This document shows positions 6,762 through 17,500 of a stretch of 25,939 nt of DNA, in pieces. The notes under the pieces were generated by a model. It saw nothing but the letters and a program-made list of their open reading frames with translations, had not been told where the DNA came from and did not search any database. Source of the stretch: Dissophora ornata (taxonomy: Eukaryota > Mortierellomycota > Mortierellomycetes > Mortierellales > Mortierellaceae); NCBI GenBank assembly GCA_025201705.1, contig MU617036.1:1-25939 (forward strand). The letters run 5' to 3'. A program made the position numbers and the translations under genes. Position 1 is the first letter of the stretch. Each line of letters starts with the position of its first letter.

Positions 6762-8519
6762 CTATTTCTGTAGTTCCATGAGGCCCTCTGTCCTTGAGGA
6801 GAGCGAACTTGATGCCCGAGTCAATGACTGTGCATCCGCGTCTTTACAAAGTGTATAGTTTTCAAGTTGACTCAAAGGCTGTCCAAATGTGCTCTCTCGA
6901 TCTATCAATCTTGTAGTCAACGACAACGTTGACGATGGTCTACTCAACCGTTCTATCGCTGTATTCGTGTCCAAGTCCATATCTGTCTCCATAGACACTG
7001 CAGACTCGGACGAATGAATCTCAGTCGAGTGGATAGGAGGCGACACCGTCTGATAGTTACTAGTCACGACATCTGCCGGAGCGACACCACAATTGCTGGT
7101 GCTGGGCATGATATGAGGCTCTGAGGACAAGTAAACTACGATTTCTTCGCCACGTAAATCCAGACTTCCGGCACTGGTGCCGCGATTTTTTTTCGACGAC
7201 GCTGCGTCGTGCAATGGTGGGTCTACGATAGAGTCGTCATCTCCACGATCGTCATCGACAGTCTTCGTCGTTCCTTTTGGAGGTGTATATGATGCTATTG
7301 CTGAGGAATATGTTGCCGAGTGAGTCTGGGGTGTATTCTGAACAGCGGTCTCAGACCCCGGCGCGTCGTAAGAATTGGCGTATCGCCTGGCAATATCATA
7401 CCAGAAAGCAATGTCGCTCGCAGTCGATGATATGGGTCTTGTTGTTTCTTGTTGAGTTTGTGGTGATGTCAGTCTTGGCATTCCATGATGGGGTCCGTTC
7501 GATGTCTTTGATGGCGAAACATCAATTTTAGATGCAAGGTTTGACGTCGTCTTTGATAGAGTGGTGTCTTTGCGTCGGTAAGTGAGGATCACATGAGGGT
7601 CCACGTCCTGTGCTTTCGATCCTGAATCTGGCCTTGGCCCTGACCCACATCCTGAGCCAAATCCCAATGTACTCAAGGGCCGGCGCACCGCAATCGTGAT
7701 CATCGGCACTTGTCTATCCCTCCGCAACTCCCGCAACATCTCCAACGTTTGCCCCGTGTTCGAGTGAGTCCCTGGAAACACTCCTTCATCACTACCACCA
7801 TTGTTCGCTTGCATCATTTCTGCATTCTCGTTTCTATTCTGACCGCTATCAGCACCACCACTCCCGTCTTGGCTCACATTTCCGCCGATGTGGCAACTTC
7901 TACTACTCCTAAACCCATCATACGCCCCATTGCCGAACGGCGGTTTCGAGGTCAGGGACGTCTCATCGTCGTCGTCGCTTCCGCTGCGACTGCTGCTATT
8001 ACATCTACTTTCCCGAGGCGGTCTTATAGTACGTCTTCCTAACTCACCAGCCACTATCCCACTCGATGCGAATGCGGCAGTAGCAGCAATAATTGTCATG
8101 GAACCTGCCGCTCCAATTTCCGTGGATCGGGATCTTGTTGCAAAGCTGGACGAGTTTAATTCTACAGGAATACCCAAGCCCGATGGACCAGCTGCACATA
8201 AACAGTGTAAGCAGTGGTCATGATCTCGAATTTGTGCTAGGGGCAGAGTCTGAACTTGCACTCTCTCGGCATGGCCTTGACGGAGTCGTCTTGCGTAGCA
8301 GGCACAGAGGATTAAAACTGCAAATGAATAGCCGATTCCAAACCCGATAGCCGCGATGAGGAGGTATTGTGGGGCGTGAATTGACTCTATATAGCCTGCT
8401 TGGCTTAAACATATTGTCGGAACTGTAGTAGCGGTAGTGGTTGTGGGCGCAAGAGTTGTTGTTGGAGTCATATTGTCTCGTTGGGATATGGCGGTGGATG
8501 ATGGTTGAATAACGGGCAT
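6762..8519 (-). CDS. Single-pass membrane protein with Thr-rich ectodomain and long disordered tail, unknown family
   Basis: A 585-aa protein I do not recognise. The first in-frame ATG (8519, context caacATGCC) is used; the open frame extends upstream without ATG. Residues about 17-36 are Thr/Pro/Ala-rich, suited to O-glycosylation. One hydrophobic helix follows at about 52-75 (YLLIAAIGFGIGYSFAVLIL), then basic ARRLRQ. The positive-inside rule predicts N-outside, C-inside with no cleaved signal peptide. Cysteines flank the helix end (LCACY) and recur in DHDHCLHCLCA, possible palmitoylation or metal sites. The remaining ~480 residues are Ser/Thr/Asp-rich and probably disordered, with an acidic SDDDDET patch. 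The overall shape (O-glycosylated stub, one helix, long phosphorylatable tail) resembles fungal cell-surface sensors, but no WSC or other sensor domain is present, so this is only a guess. Confidence 0.7.
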   Translation of the reverse strand: MPVIQPSSTAISQRDNMTPTTTLAPTTTTATTVPTICLSQAGYIESIHAPQYLLIAAIGFGIGYSFAVLILCACYARRLRQGHAERVQVQTLPLAQIRDHDHCLHCLCAAGPSGLGIPVELNSSSFATRSRSTEIGAAGSMTIIAATAAFASSGIVAGELGRRTIRPPRESRCNSSSRSGSDDDDETSLTSKPPFGNGAYDGFRSSRSCHIGGNVSQDGSGGADSGQNRNENAEMMQANNGGSDEGVFPGTHSNTGQTLEMLRELRRDRQVPMITIAVRRPLSTLGFGSGCGSGPRPDSGSKAQDVDPHVILTYRRKDTTLSKTTSNLASKIDVSPSKTSNGPHHGMPRLTSPQTQQETTRPISSTASDIAFWYDIARRYANSYDAPGSETAVQNTPQTHSATYSSAIASYTPPKGTTKTVDDDRGDDDSIVDPPLHDAASSKKNRGTSAGSLDLRGEEIVVYLSSEPHIMPSTSNCGVAPADVVTSNYQTVSPPIHSTEIHSSESAVSMETDMDLDTNTAIERLSRPSSTLSLTTRLIDRESTFGQPLSQLENYTLCKDADAQSLTRASSSLSSRTEGLMELQK

Positions 8520-8781
8520 GTTGAATGTTATTGTGGCTGGTCGGAGAGTAAGAAGAACGTAATGAGCCCTTTGCGGCTGGTGGAGTCGAAATTGGCAAAG
8601 CAATATCGTTGAGTGAGAAAAAGTGAAAGGGAGGGATGTTCTAGTGAAAAGCCGGGAACCAGCGTTATAAAAGCCAGGATGAGGGCTGAGATCAGAATGG
8701 CAATGTACCCTTGAAAGAGTTTTCTCCTACAAAGGCGCAAAGAGATAGACGATACCACCACGGATTGTCGCTACTCTGCCA

Positions 8782-8822
8782 CTATTACTATTATTACTAT
8801 TATTATTATTAATATATTTTTA
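8782..8822. repeat. (ATT)n-like A/T-only tract
   Basis: Imperfect ATT/ATTACT units lead into an AT-only stretch. On the minus strand this directly follows the poly(A) signal of the upstream gene, so it may form part of the 3' end processing region. Confidence 0.75.
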
Positions 8823-8824
8823 TT
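8819..8824 (-). terminator. Poly(A) signal AATAAA of the 1317-aa protein gene
   Basis: Plus-strand TTTATT gives AATAAA on the minus strand, 47 bp after the TAG at 8871. It supports ending the upstream gene here rather than splicing into the next gene. Confidence 0.5.
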
Positions 8825-8870
8825 TCGTTTGATCTGTCATACATGGTGCTCAGAACAAAACCCGGTGCGT

Positions 8871-11800
8871 CTACACGTTCCTTACTTGATGGGCCGCACC
8901 CCATGCCTGCCACTGCTGCATCACCCTCCGGATGTCCTCCTCCTCTTCCTTTCCATTCTTCTCTGGCGACTTTTTCTCCAGCGCATACAGCTGACAATCG
9001 CCATGCCTCTTTGTCGCACATCGTGGCACCAAGCACGCACAGTTCTCGGTGCCTACGCCAGCATCAGTTCCAATACTAACACCAAGACCAACACCAACGC
9101 CAACTCCAGCACCAGAATCGGTGTTGCTGCTACTGCTGCTGACGCCACTACCATCCTTCTTCTTCCGATGGTTTGCAACCCGAGACTGCTTCGGCTGTTC
9201 AGCATTCGGAGGCAGGACTCCAAAATGGTGGACTGTCAAGAGATGGGCCCAAATCTCTTCCATCGGCCGCTGAGATAGCGGGACCTTGGGTCGTGGTCGA
9301 GGTTGCTGCAGTGTTGTCGGAGGTGACAACGTCACCGGCTCTACCTTTAGTGCATCTAATGGAAATGGCGGGCTCAAGACCGGCCTTGGATGTGTGTTTG
9401 CGTTTGGCGACTGTTGTTGTTCCCAATGTGATGATGGCGACGATGAAGCGCCTTCCTTATTGCTACTGATACTTGATCCATGCCCTCCACCGCTGCATGA
9501 ACAGAGCGGCACGTCGTTATTCTCATGAATGTCGTACACATGCACAAGCTCATTAGTGCTGGTCATGAAAGATTTGTCGTTATTCTGGGGATTGATGTCG
9601 TTGGTGAGGTCGTGATATCCAGGGATATCATTCGAATAATGTCTGTTGTCTTGCTGACAGAGTTTGTCGTGCTGACACAGTGTATCGCACTGCATGGCTG
9701 AACAGGCAATAGAGGAGGTGGAGAGAGAGGGGGAGGAAGCTATGCCAGCCCCGATTCCATGGATGTTGGTGTTATTGCGTTGCGACGGCAAGGGTAGGGA
9801 GGGCTCTGGAGCTGCGGGGGCAGTCGACTTCTTGTTCCATTTGCCAAACAATTTCTCGTGCAGAATACTTTTCTTCCTCTTGATCGTTAGTATCGAAGGA
9901 GAGGACGCTGTTGGCGAGGACGGAGAGGACGGCTCAAATGGCGCAGTAGTCATAAATGAAGATAACGAAGGTAAGCCCGACGGCGACTGAGATGTCCAGA
10001 ATACAGAAGCTGTCGAGCTAGGTGGGCCGAACTGAGCCATGTGATCATCGTCGTCCCACAAAGTCGCTGATGACGACGCGAACGTTGCTGATGACGAGAC
10101 GGTATTTTTCTGCTTAACGTCTGGAGATCCAGGCAAGGAAAGTGATGCCATGACGGCTGCGATCACCGACGGTGCGGTTCCTACGATATGCATGGATGTG
10201 TCACCTTTGCTGTCACAGTGTTGAAGACTAGAGCTGTAGTCCTGACTCTTGCTTTTGTTGTGAGTGGAACGATCGAGCCGAGTTGGAGAGGGGACGGTTA
10301 TGGTTGGGGTCGTAGCCACAGCGGCAACAGTAGACCGCCTCTTATTGCGCATCATTGAAGATCTCCGTTCTGGGACAGAGGGAGTTTCTGGAGACGCCAC
10401 AATCGTAGTCGCCGTCGTTGTAGTTAAAGAAGGGTTGCTGACGGGAGGAGTGGGACTGCTCCTTAGAGCTGATGCGTTACTGGGCTTTCGCTTCATGGCC
10501 AACCTCGGCGAGTCCCAGATTCGTCTTCCTTTCTTGGTCGCAGAGCTATCCGCAGTATCTCCATCCTCCAGCACTACCGCTCCTACTCCTGCATCTGCCG
10601 ATGTTGGGTGTGTTGATTGAGAAGATGGGTGCCCGTCTTGCCTAGACATATCTCCATTGGCGGAGAACAGTGTAGCCCAGATCCTTTCAGCTTCCATCAG
10701 CTGGTTTGCGCACATGTTGACGGGTAGCGGTAGTTTTTTCTCTTTGCTGGACCGAGAAGAAGATGACGGTGTTTCGACGGATGTTGTGTTCGTTTCAGTA
10801 CCGAAGATAGCCTCGCCATTGGATTGACTCAACAAAGGAGAAGCGAGAAATGGATCCTCCAAGACCAAGGGCCCCAGTGGTGGCTCTCCGTAATATATTT
10901 TCTGAACCGGTGAGGATTCCGCCGCACGATCCGATGGCCGCGCCGTGAAGGACTTGGCAGCAATGGCGACAATCGCAGGCGAAGACTTAGTCAACGTTGC
11001 GTTTGTAGTTGCTGTTGCTGTTACTGTTGCCGTTGCCGTTTCCGTTTCCATTGCAGATCCTGTAAACTCGGAACTGGTGTGCAAGTTCTGACTGCTAGGG
11101 CTACATAACTCTTCTTTCTGGGCGGGTCTGGCAATAGGATCATCACCCTTGGTTGAAGGACCGTTAGACAATGGAGTCATATGCGCCTGACCTGCGGAAA
11201 CTCTCCTCAAAGTTCTGGGCTGTCCTTGGATGTTGACAGGACCTTCAGATCCAAGGCGCTGTTGCATTTGTTGCCTGCAGCGGTACTGCCAGTACGTGGT
11301 CTTGTAATTATATGAAACATCAGCAGGCTGGAGAGATTTGGATCGACTGACAGAGGCATGTGGCGACATTTTCGGTTGTCGGTGTTGTTTTAAGCGAGGT
11401 GTGATGGATACGGGAAACAGCGGCGAGGTGGGTGTGGTAGGAGCAATATTTCTGGCTAGAGGGCGGATAGGTGGTGCCTCGTTCCTGTTCTTGGTGGGGG
11501 GTTGGGTAGTGACAGGTGGCTGAGTAGCAACGGGGAGTGAGGGTATGATGGCTGATACCATATGAGGTGTATCTGTATTTGGCCTGCTGTTCACTGAAGG
11601 CGGAGCAGCATTGTCGCCGCACGGTTCTTCAGGGCATCTCCTTGCGCTCTCGTAAGCGTCCATGTGGATGTCAGCATCAGCTAATCATTTAATTTAACGA
11701 GGAGAGCACGTCTGAGCACAGCAGAATTCGTTTCGACTAAAAATATTGTCTAAACAATGAAATGAAAATCTTACGTGAATGGCGCCCCGGGTCACCACTA

Positions 11801-13025
11801 CTCAACTCTTTGCGCCATGGCGGCAGCGACAGTGAAAGCGAGATATCTGTAGCTGTAAAGAGTACCGATCTTTGTTCCTGCATATCCTCATAGGAGCAGC
11901 TCCTCTTCAACAAACTCGCCAGGGAGAGCTCTCTACCGCTGACGTTGACGCTCTTGCTTCTGCCTAGGAGGTTGCTCTTTTTTTGAGAGATCACGTAAGC
12001 CTGCAGCAAATTGTCAAAAGCTGCCGCGGCATCCGCCTTTCCCGTGTCGCCAGGACGGTTATTGCTACTACCGCTGTTGATGTCATCCGTGATATCTGAG
12101 TCGCCATCCGTTCCCGACAACGTTACAGGCATCCCATATTCCGCCATGTAGCTGTCGTAGACCTCTAAATATAGCACGTTGCTGTCCATGTTTTCCTCGA
12201 ATGAAACGGCGCCCTGACCACTACTGCCGTAGCTTCTCGTCTTTGTGGACGGGCTCTGTGCCCGCATGTCGTAATTCAGGGGCAATGTGGAGCATAAAGA
12301 GTCCCGTCCCAGTTGTTGGGCCTCTGTTTATTGTTTGAGAAGGATAAAAAAAGAGATCCTATTTTAGTGTGGTGAAATAACATATTAAGCGAAATTAAAT
12401 CCAATTGAATGTGTATTTCCTGTTGCTCACCTCGAGATCTCATGCGTTCGATGCAAAGTTCTATCCAGAGCTTAAGCTGCTCCTTGGACACGGCGGATGA
12501 CTTTGAGTGGGACACTGTAGTCATCTGCGGTGAGGCGCCACGCAGTGGAAGTGGTTGATGAGAAATGGATGTGTGCGGGTATGTATAAGACGTTTGCGAT
12601 AAAGGAGAGGAGGATCGAGGGGACGAATCGGTGGTGCCGGTGCTGTGCTGCTGTTGCCGCAGCTCACAATTCTTCAGAGGAATGGGTGTTCGAGGGGGAT
12701 TTGGATTTGCGCATGAGATTTCCGGTGACGAAACTTCGAAACGGCGAATACTGCCACTGAAGTATTCTGTGTTCTCTGTCGATGATTCGCTGACGGCAGT
12801 GATAGCGCCGCTACTACAACGGCTGCTGCAGTTGCTCATACTACAGCAATCGATACCGTGGATGTTCATTTGCGCTGGCCCTTTTAATAGATTTTGGATA
12901 TCAATAGCGAAAGGGGGTGGTTTGCGTCGTGGAATGCCGTGATTGTTGATAGTATTATGTGGTCGTAATTGTTTATGATCTCCAGAAGAGGTATCAAGAG
13001 AGAGAGAGTGGTGATGGTCTGTCAT
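8871..13025 (-). CDS. Giant low-complexity Ser/Thr/Pro-rich protein (1317 aa), unknown family
   Basis: Three exons joined in phase: 13025-12431, 12323-11775 and 11680-8871 (donors GGTGAGC and CGTAAGA; acceptors AACAG and GATTAG). I do not recognise the family. Most of the chain is Ser/Thr/Pro-rich and probably disordered. More ordered-looking islands are PPPFAIDIQNLLKG (36-49), the charged helix KEQLKLWIELCIERMRSR (181-198), and an acidic segment with VLYLEVYDSYMAEYGMPV (in exon 2). Two similar short motifs follow: EAERIWATLF near 711-720 and MEEIWAHLLT near 1188-1197. A Gly/Val repeat (GAGVGVGVGLGVSIG), a small cysteine cluster (ENCACLVPRC) and a final charged helix complete the C-terminus. 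The hydrophobic stretch upstream of the chosen ATG lacks an ATG and is probably 5' UTR. The final codons read CAA|GTAAGG, so a further spliced exon cannot be excluded. Confidence 0.7.
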
Positions 13026-14519
13026 TAAGTCGTTATATGCTGTGAGAAAAGAGTGACTGAAAAGAGATGAATGATGGAGGTTGAAAGCGATGTCTATGGA
13101 GGGTGATGTTGGTGGAAACCTCGTTGCTGATATGCGAAATTTGCAGAGTTTGTCTAGTAAAAAAAAGAAAGAGAAAAGTAACCATGGATACAGCGAGAGA
13201 TGAAAGAGAAACAAAGTGTTAAAAATACGGGTCCTGGAAAGATGGCATGAAAAAGCGATCGGAACGAGGGTCGGCAGGTATGATTAGGGGCATGTTCGGT
13301 ATTAAGAAGTACAGTAGGGTGAAGGAGAACGTAACAATCGGGAATGATTGGACTGTAACAAACAAAACATGAACTTGGCCGCATTTTCTTTCTTTTCCCT
13401 TTTTTTTCCCGCAACGCATGGACAGCAATTTCCCTTTGTTTATTTTAATATGTGTGTACATGTACAGGAAAGATGCTTTTGTTAGCTTAATTATGCATAA
13501 AGATGAAAAGGGTATTCCCATATCTATCCAGAAGCCAGGCATGGGACCATCAACTACGAGTAAAAAAAGGAGGTGCTCTCGAAACAATAACATATTTGGT
13601 GGAAGGCTGGAGGGAAACAGATGCTTTCATGTATAGAACATGGTACCCACTTTTTGAGTAACGGAGTTAGTAATTGACGAAAGATGCAGCCCCTACGCTT
13701 TATTGTTAAAATTTATCCCTGTCCAGGTCCCATGTGCACCATGTTTGTTCAAAATGGCTTTGTCCTCACGCACCCTTTTGAGCTCAGTCCAAGCACTGAC
13801 AACGTGTGCACCGGCGAAAGGCTTTTCGTCTCAGAAAATTGTCGATCAGCTCAGCGCGGAGCGCCCATTTTCCCCGGAATTCGCAGCGCTGCTCTTTATT
13901 GTTTTCTTCCCTTGTTATCGCCATGGAGGCGCCTATTTTCATCTCTTTTTGCTCTTGTTTTTCTTAAGTTGGTAGTTCCGCGGATAATTCGCCACCACCA
14001 TTTGCAAGCATCTTCCGTGTAGCTCGTCCATAATGGCGAGATCAGTGGCTACGCCCCTCGCACATCACTGTTGTCAGAAAGAAGGCAATTTGGGGTGGCG
14101 GTCGGGCGTAGGTAGAGTGCGTTCGTGTCAGGCCCACTTGTTCTTGTTCAACGAACTTCTCGCGACTTACACGTGACCATAAAGCGCAATCATGCTCTGC
14201 GTCCCAATGGCTGCCTGCGACACACAAAAAAAGTGTTTCACTCTCCCAAGGTTTTTTCGCGTTGCAGCAGCCGTTGTGAGAAAAAAAAGGATAGAAAAAT
14301 CCTTCGCCTTTTCTTTCCTCTATCGTATATTCATAACCACCTCTAAAAGATCATCAACACAGCTCACCCCGTCTCTTATTTACGCCTTGTGCAAACAAAG
14401 CACACACCCCTGTATATACTCTTCATTGTTCGCAAAGCACAGAAAAACGACCAGCTTGAGCGATATTCCGCAACAAAAAACGCACAAAACAATATCAACC
14501 ATATCGATGTGTAGCCGCC
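13026..14519. promoter_or_regulatory. 1.5-kb divergent intergenic region between the two giant genes
   Basis: It separates the start codons of the 1317-aa (minus) and 1964-aa (plus) protein genes. Open frames here are short and low-complexity. Near the plus-strand gene there is a TATATA at 14413-14418, and near the minus-strand gene a pyrimidine-rich stretch with an acceptor-like tttactag around 13154-13165, hinting at a 5' UTR intron. No RNA gene or protein gene is supported. Confidence 0.55.
14413..14418 (+). promoter_or_regulatory. TATA-like element of the 1964-aa protein gene
   Basis: TATATA lies about 102 bp upstream of the ATG at 14520, in a C-rich surround. Position fits a fungal core promoter with a short leader; otherwise unsupported. 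Confidence 0.35.
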
Positions 14520-17500
14520 ATGAGTAACTACAACAAGTACAAAAACAAAAGCAATCAAAAAACCGAAGCGGTGTCTGGCAACGTTCAGCCTCAATTTCAA
14601 GACACCCACGTCGATTCTAACATGCAGTCAGAGCACGAAGACTTCAGCAGCAACCGTCTTGGGTCGACGCCCATGCGTGCAGTGGCCCCGAGTGGCCGTC
14701 CTGAGAACCAAGAGTTCAAGGTAGCGGGCGACGACTTTGGCGGGGCCATGCGTGCTAAGGGCCAGCCGCTCATGCCTCAACCTTCAAACGCGACTATCTC
14801 TGGCGACAAGGGATTCGCATTGCCGTTAGGTAACGAAAGAGCTGCGATGTCTTGTCGTATCATCATAATGACTGTGTCTTGCCACTCAACCGTCGTTGCA
14901 CGCCTCTTCCTGCCCCTGTATTCTCTTTGCCACCCTCCGCCCAAATTCATTGATCGACAACTTCTAATCTGAATCGATCGATGTTTGGGGAGAGGTTAGA
15001 CAAGGCTGACACTCGAGAGATCGTGACTGGTCGCAGTCCTGACGAAACTGTCAACTACCCAAAAAAAAGTCCAGAGCGCCATGTCAAGGTCGGACTCGGC
15101 AGGCCCTCATTGACTATCTTTAACTCCATGGGTGGAGGTCGCAACTCACCCTCGACGAAGATCGATTTCGGAGGTCATAGTAGCCAGAAGGCCTCGGAGA
15201 TTGACAAGCCGAAAGAATTTGAGTACCGTGATGAGGATTTCCTGCCTTTGAGCGCTCAAACTAACGTAAAGCAGAGGTGGGTCTTTGGTTTGTAATGAGA
15301 TGAGTTTCTTCGCAAGTGACATGTCTCCTACAAATGGGGTGCTTATTAACGTCTATTTATTATATCCATGCACGTCTAGACGTGCTACCGTTCCATCGTC
15401 TGGCGATAGCAAGAAGGCTCCATTTGCTGCCAAGGTAGCTAATGCGGCCAAGGAGGATGTGGAAGTCAATGCTAGCAGCATCCCCAAGACTAGCAGTGAT
15501 TACAGCATAAGGGATGTCACAAACACTTACAATGCAGTTGCTTTCCCAATGTAAGATCGAGAGCCATATGTCATAGCTGTAATTTGCCTTGGGGATAATG
15601 AGCTGCTACTTATATGCCTCTTCCCTTTAGGACTTCAACAACTGAAGCGGCCACGCCAAACTTTGGATTGATGCCATCTCTGTCCACGGAGATGGATTCC
15701 ACTTCCTCCCTCCATGGTGCTGAGACTCTTTCCCCAAAGAAGTATGTCCACGGTACCTCGCCTGAAATTAATATTGGAGAGTTTTACTCTGAGAAGACTC
15801 AGAGTATACCCGCTGCTGGGCCAAAGATGTCGAACATCCAACAACGCGTCTCAGTCCAGGCTAACAGCCCCTCCCAGAGCGCGACTTTCAAAGCACCCAC
15901 TCAGTCAGCCAAGATAACTCGGGTTGCGACTCCAGAGATGAATCCTGAACAACAGTTCGTAGAAGAGCCATCCAAGGCAAGCCGCGCACTACCTGTTTCG
16001 GGTCAGCAACATGGATCCGCGGTCCAGGCGGCGGCGGCGGCACTTCGTGCTGCGCCTGCTCCCATCCACCGTTCCGCCATGCCGCCCGCACACCATGTTC
16101 CACCTGCTCATCACCCTGCCCCAGAGTACAAATCACTCCGGACTCACAAAATCGTCCAGCCCGATCCAATGCACCACGCTCACACCGCTCCTGTATATCA
16201 CGCTCCCTCAGCTACATCCGATTCAGCCATTGGATCTAGTTCGAAGAAGACCGAGTCCCCGGCGGTGAATACTTCTACGCTTACATCTCCTCAGTCGGAT
16301 TTGGCAGCTTCTGCCAGTACGCCGATCTCAGCTGAAAATATCAAACCATTCGAAAGTACTGGACTGAGTGCTGCTTCCTACCAGCCATTCACGAAGCGTG
16401 CTGCAGAGCCGACCACTTCCAGCACTAATAATAGCAACCGCCAAGACCTTGGCGGTCATGGCGACATCGATAGTCATCGCTATTATGGCGCCAATGCCCC
16501 TTCCACATCCGAGTCTTCAATGGAGGCTTCAGCCCACGCCATTGATGTCTCTCTGTCCCAGGCAACTGATAACCATGACCCCGCGACCCACGTTTCAACC
16601 GTCTTGCCCAAGAGCCCCAAGAGAATGAGTAAACGAGAGCGGAAGTACGTCAAGAAGCAGGAGGCAACAAAGCGACAGAGCGTGTTGGACAGCATCAGCT
16701 CTGCTTTTGTCGGTCGTAAAAAGAACTCAGTCTCGACACCAGAGATGCGGTTGAACGAAGTCTTTGGCAGCGAGGATCCGTCTTCAAGTTATATTGAGCC
16801 CATTGCTGTTGATGATAATCTTCAAGATCATTCGGCAGCGCCGTCTTCTACCACATCGAGCATTCGCGCTGGCGGCGCTGCTGCTACGGCGGTCGCAGCG
16901 GCCGGTATTCGCTCAATCCTAGGATCCATCCATATGCCTGGAATCATGAGTCGACACCCTTCAGAGCCTCTGCATGTGACGAGTGAGGACGAGGCCTCTG
17001 GATCTGAGAATATCGGAGTGATGTCGAGCCATTCAAACGCAGTTTCGGAGCAGATCATGCACAAGCACAAGTCATCAGAAGCTGCTATGCTCAAGATGCC
17101 AAAAGTCGATATGACTCTCTTGCCTGAGGAGCAGGCCGGCTATCCACGTGGTGATGTCGATAAGCACGAGAATCCTGCTCACCCAGACAACGTTGTGGAT
17201 ATTTCCGAGATTCCGTACAGGCTGAAGGTCTATACCACGAGTCAATTTAACGTGTCTGCGCCTGCGGCGGCGGGAGGTGTTATTCCGCCTATGGTCTTGG
17301 ACTTGCACAGCCATCGTCGTTATGATGAGATCTCCAACAAATTACAGCAGAGACAACAGCAGCAGCGGCAGCAGCGAGCGAATATTGCAGCAGCCGCGCA
17401 CACCACTACCACTGCTGCATATGTGCTACCTCGCAGGATTCATTCTATCGCTGCAGCGCTCAAGACCCCCAAGATCAATTTGCTCCTCTTCCCCGAGGAG

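Larger units (their letters stand above)
8520..8870. other. Intergenic region between two minus-strand genes
   Basis: It holds the 5' flank of the membrane-protein gene and the 3' flank of the 1317-aa protein gene. A minus-strand AATAAA (8819-8824) sits in a TAT-rich stretch. No gene is supported here. Confidence 0.6.

Noticed and set aside
8520..8603. N-terminal extension of the membrane protein by 28 codons
   Set aside because: The extension would start at TTG, not ATG; the ATG at 8519 has a good context and is preferred.
8604..8873. Splicing of the 1317-aa gene into the membrane-protein gene through the GTAAGG at its last codons
   Set aside because: A nearby AATAAA on the minus strand, AT-rich 3' sequence and a good separate ATG support two genes; a join could not be excluded but is not needed.
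13154..13214. Hydrophobic N-terminus (signal peptide) for the 1317-aa protein
   Set aside because: The open frame there lacks an ATG, and an acceptor-like tttactag interrupts it; the first ATG is at 13025.
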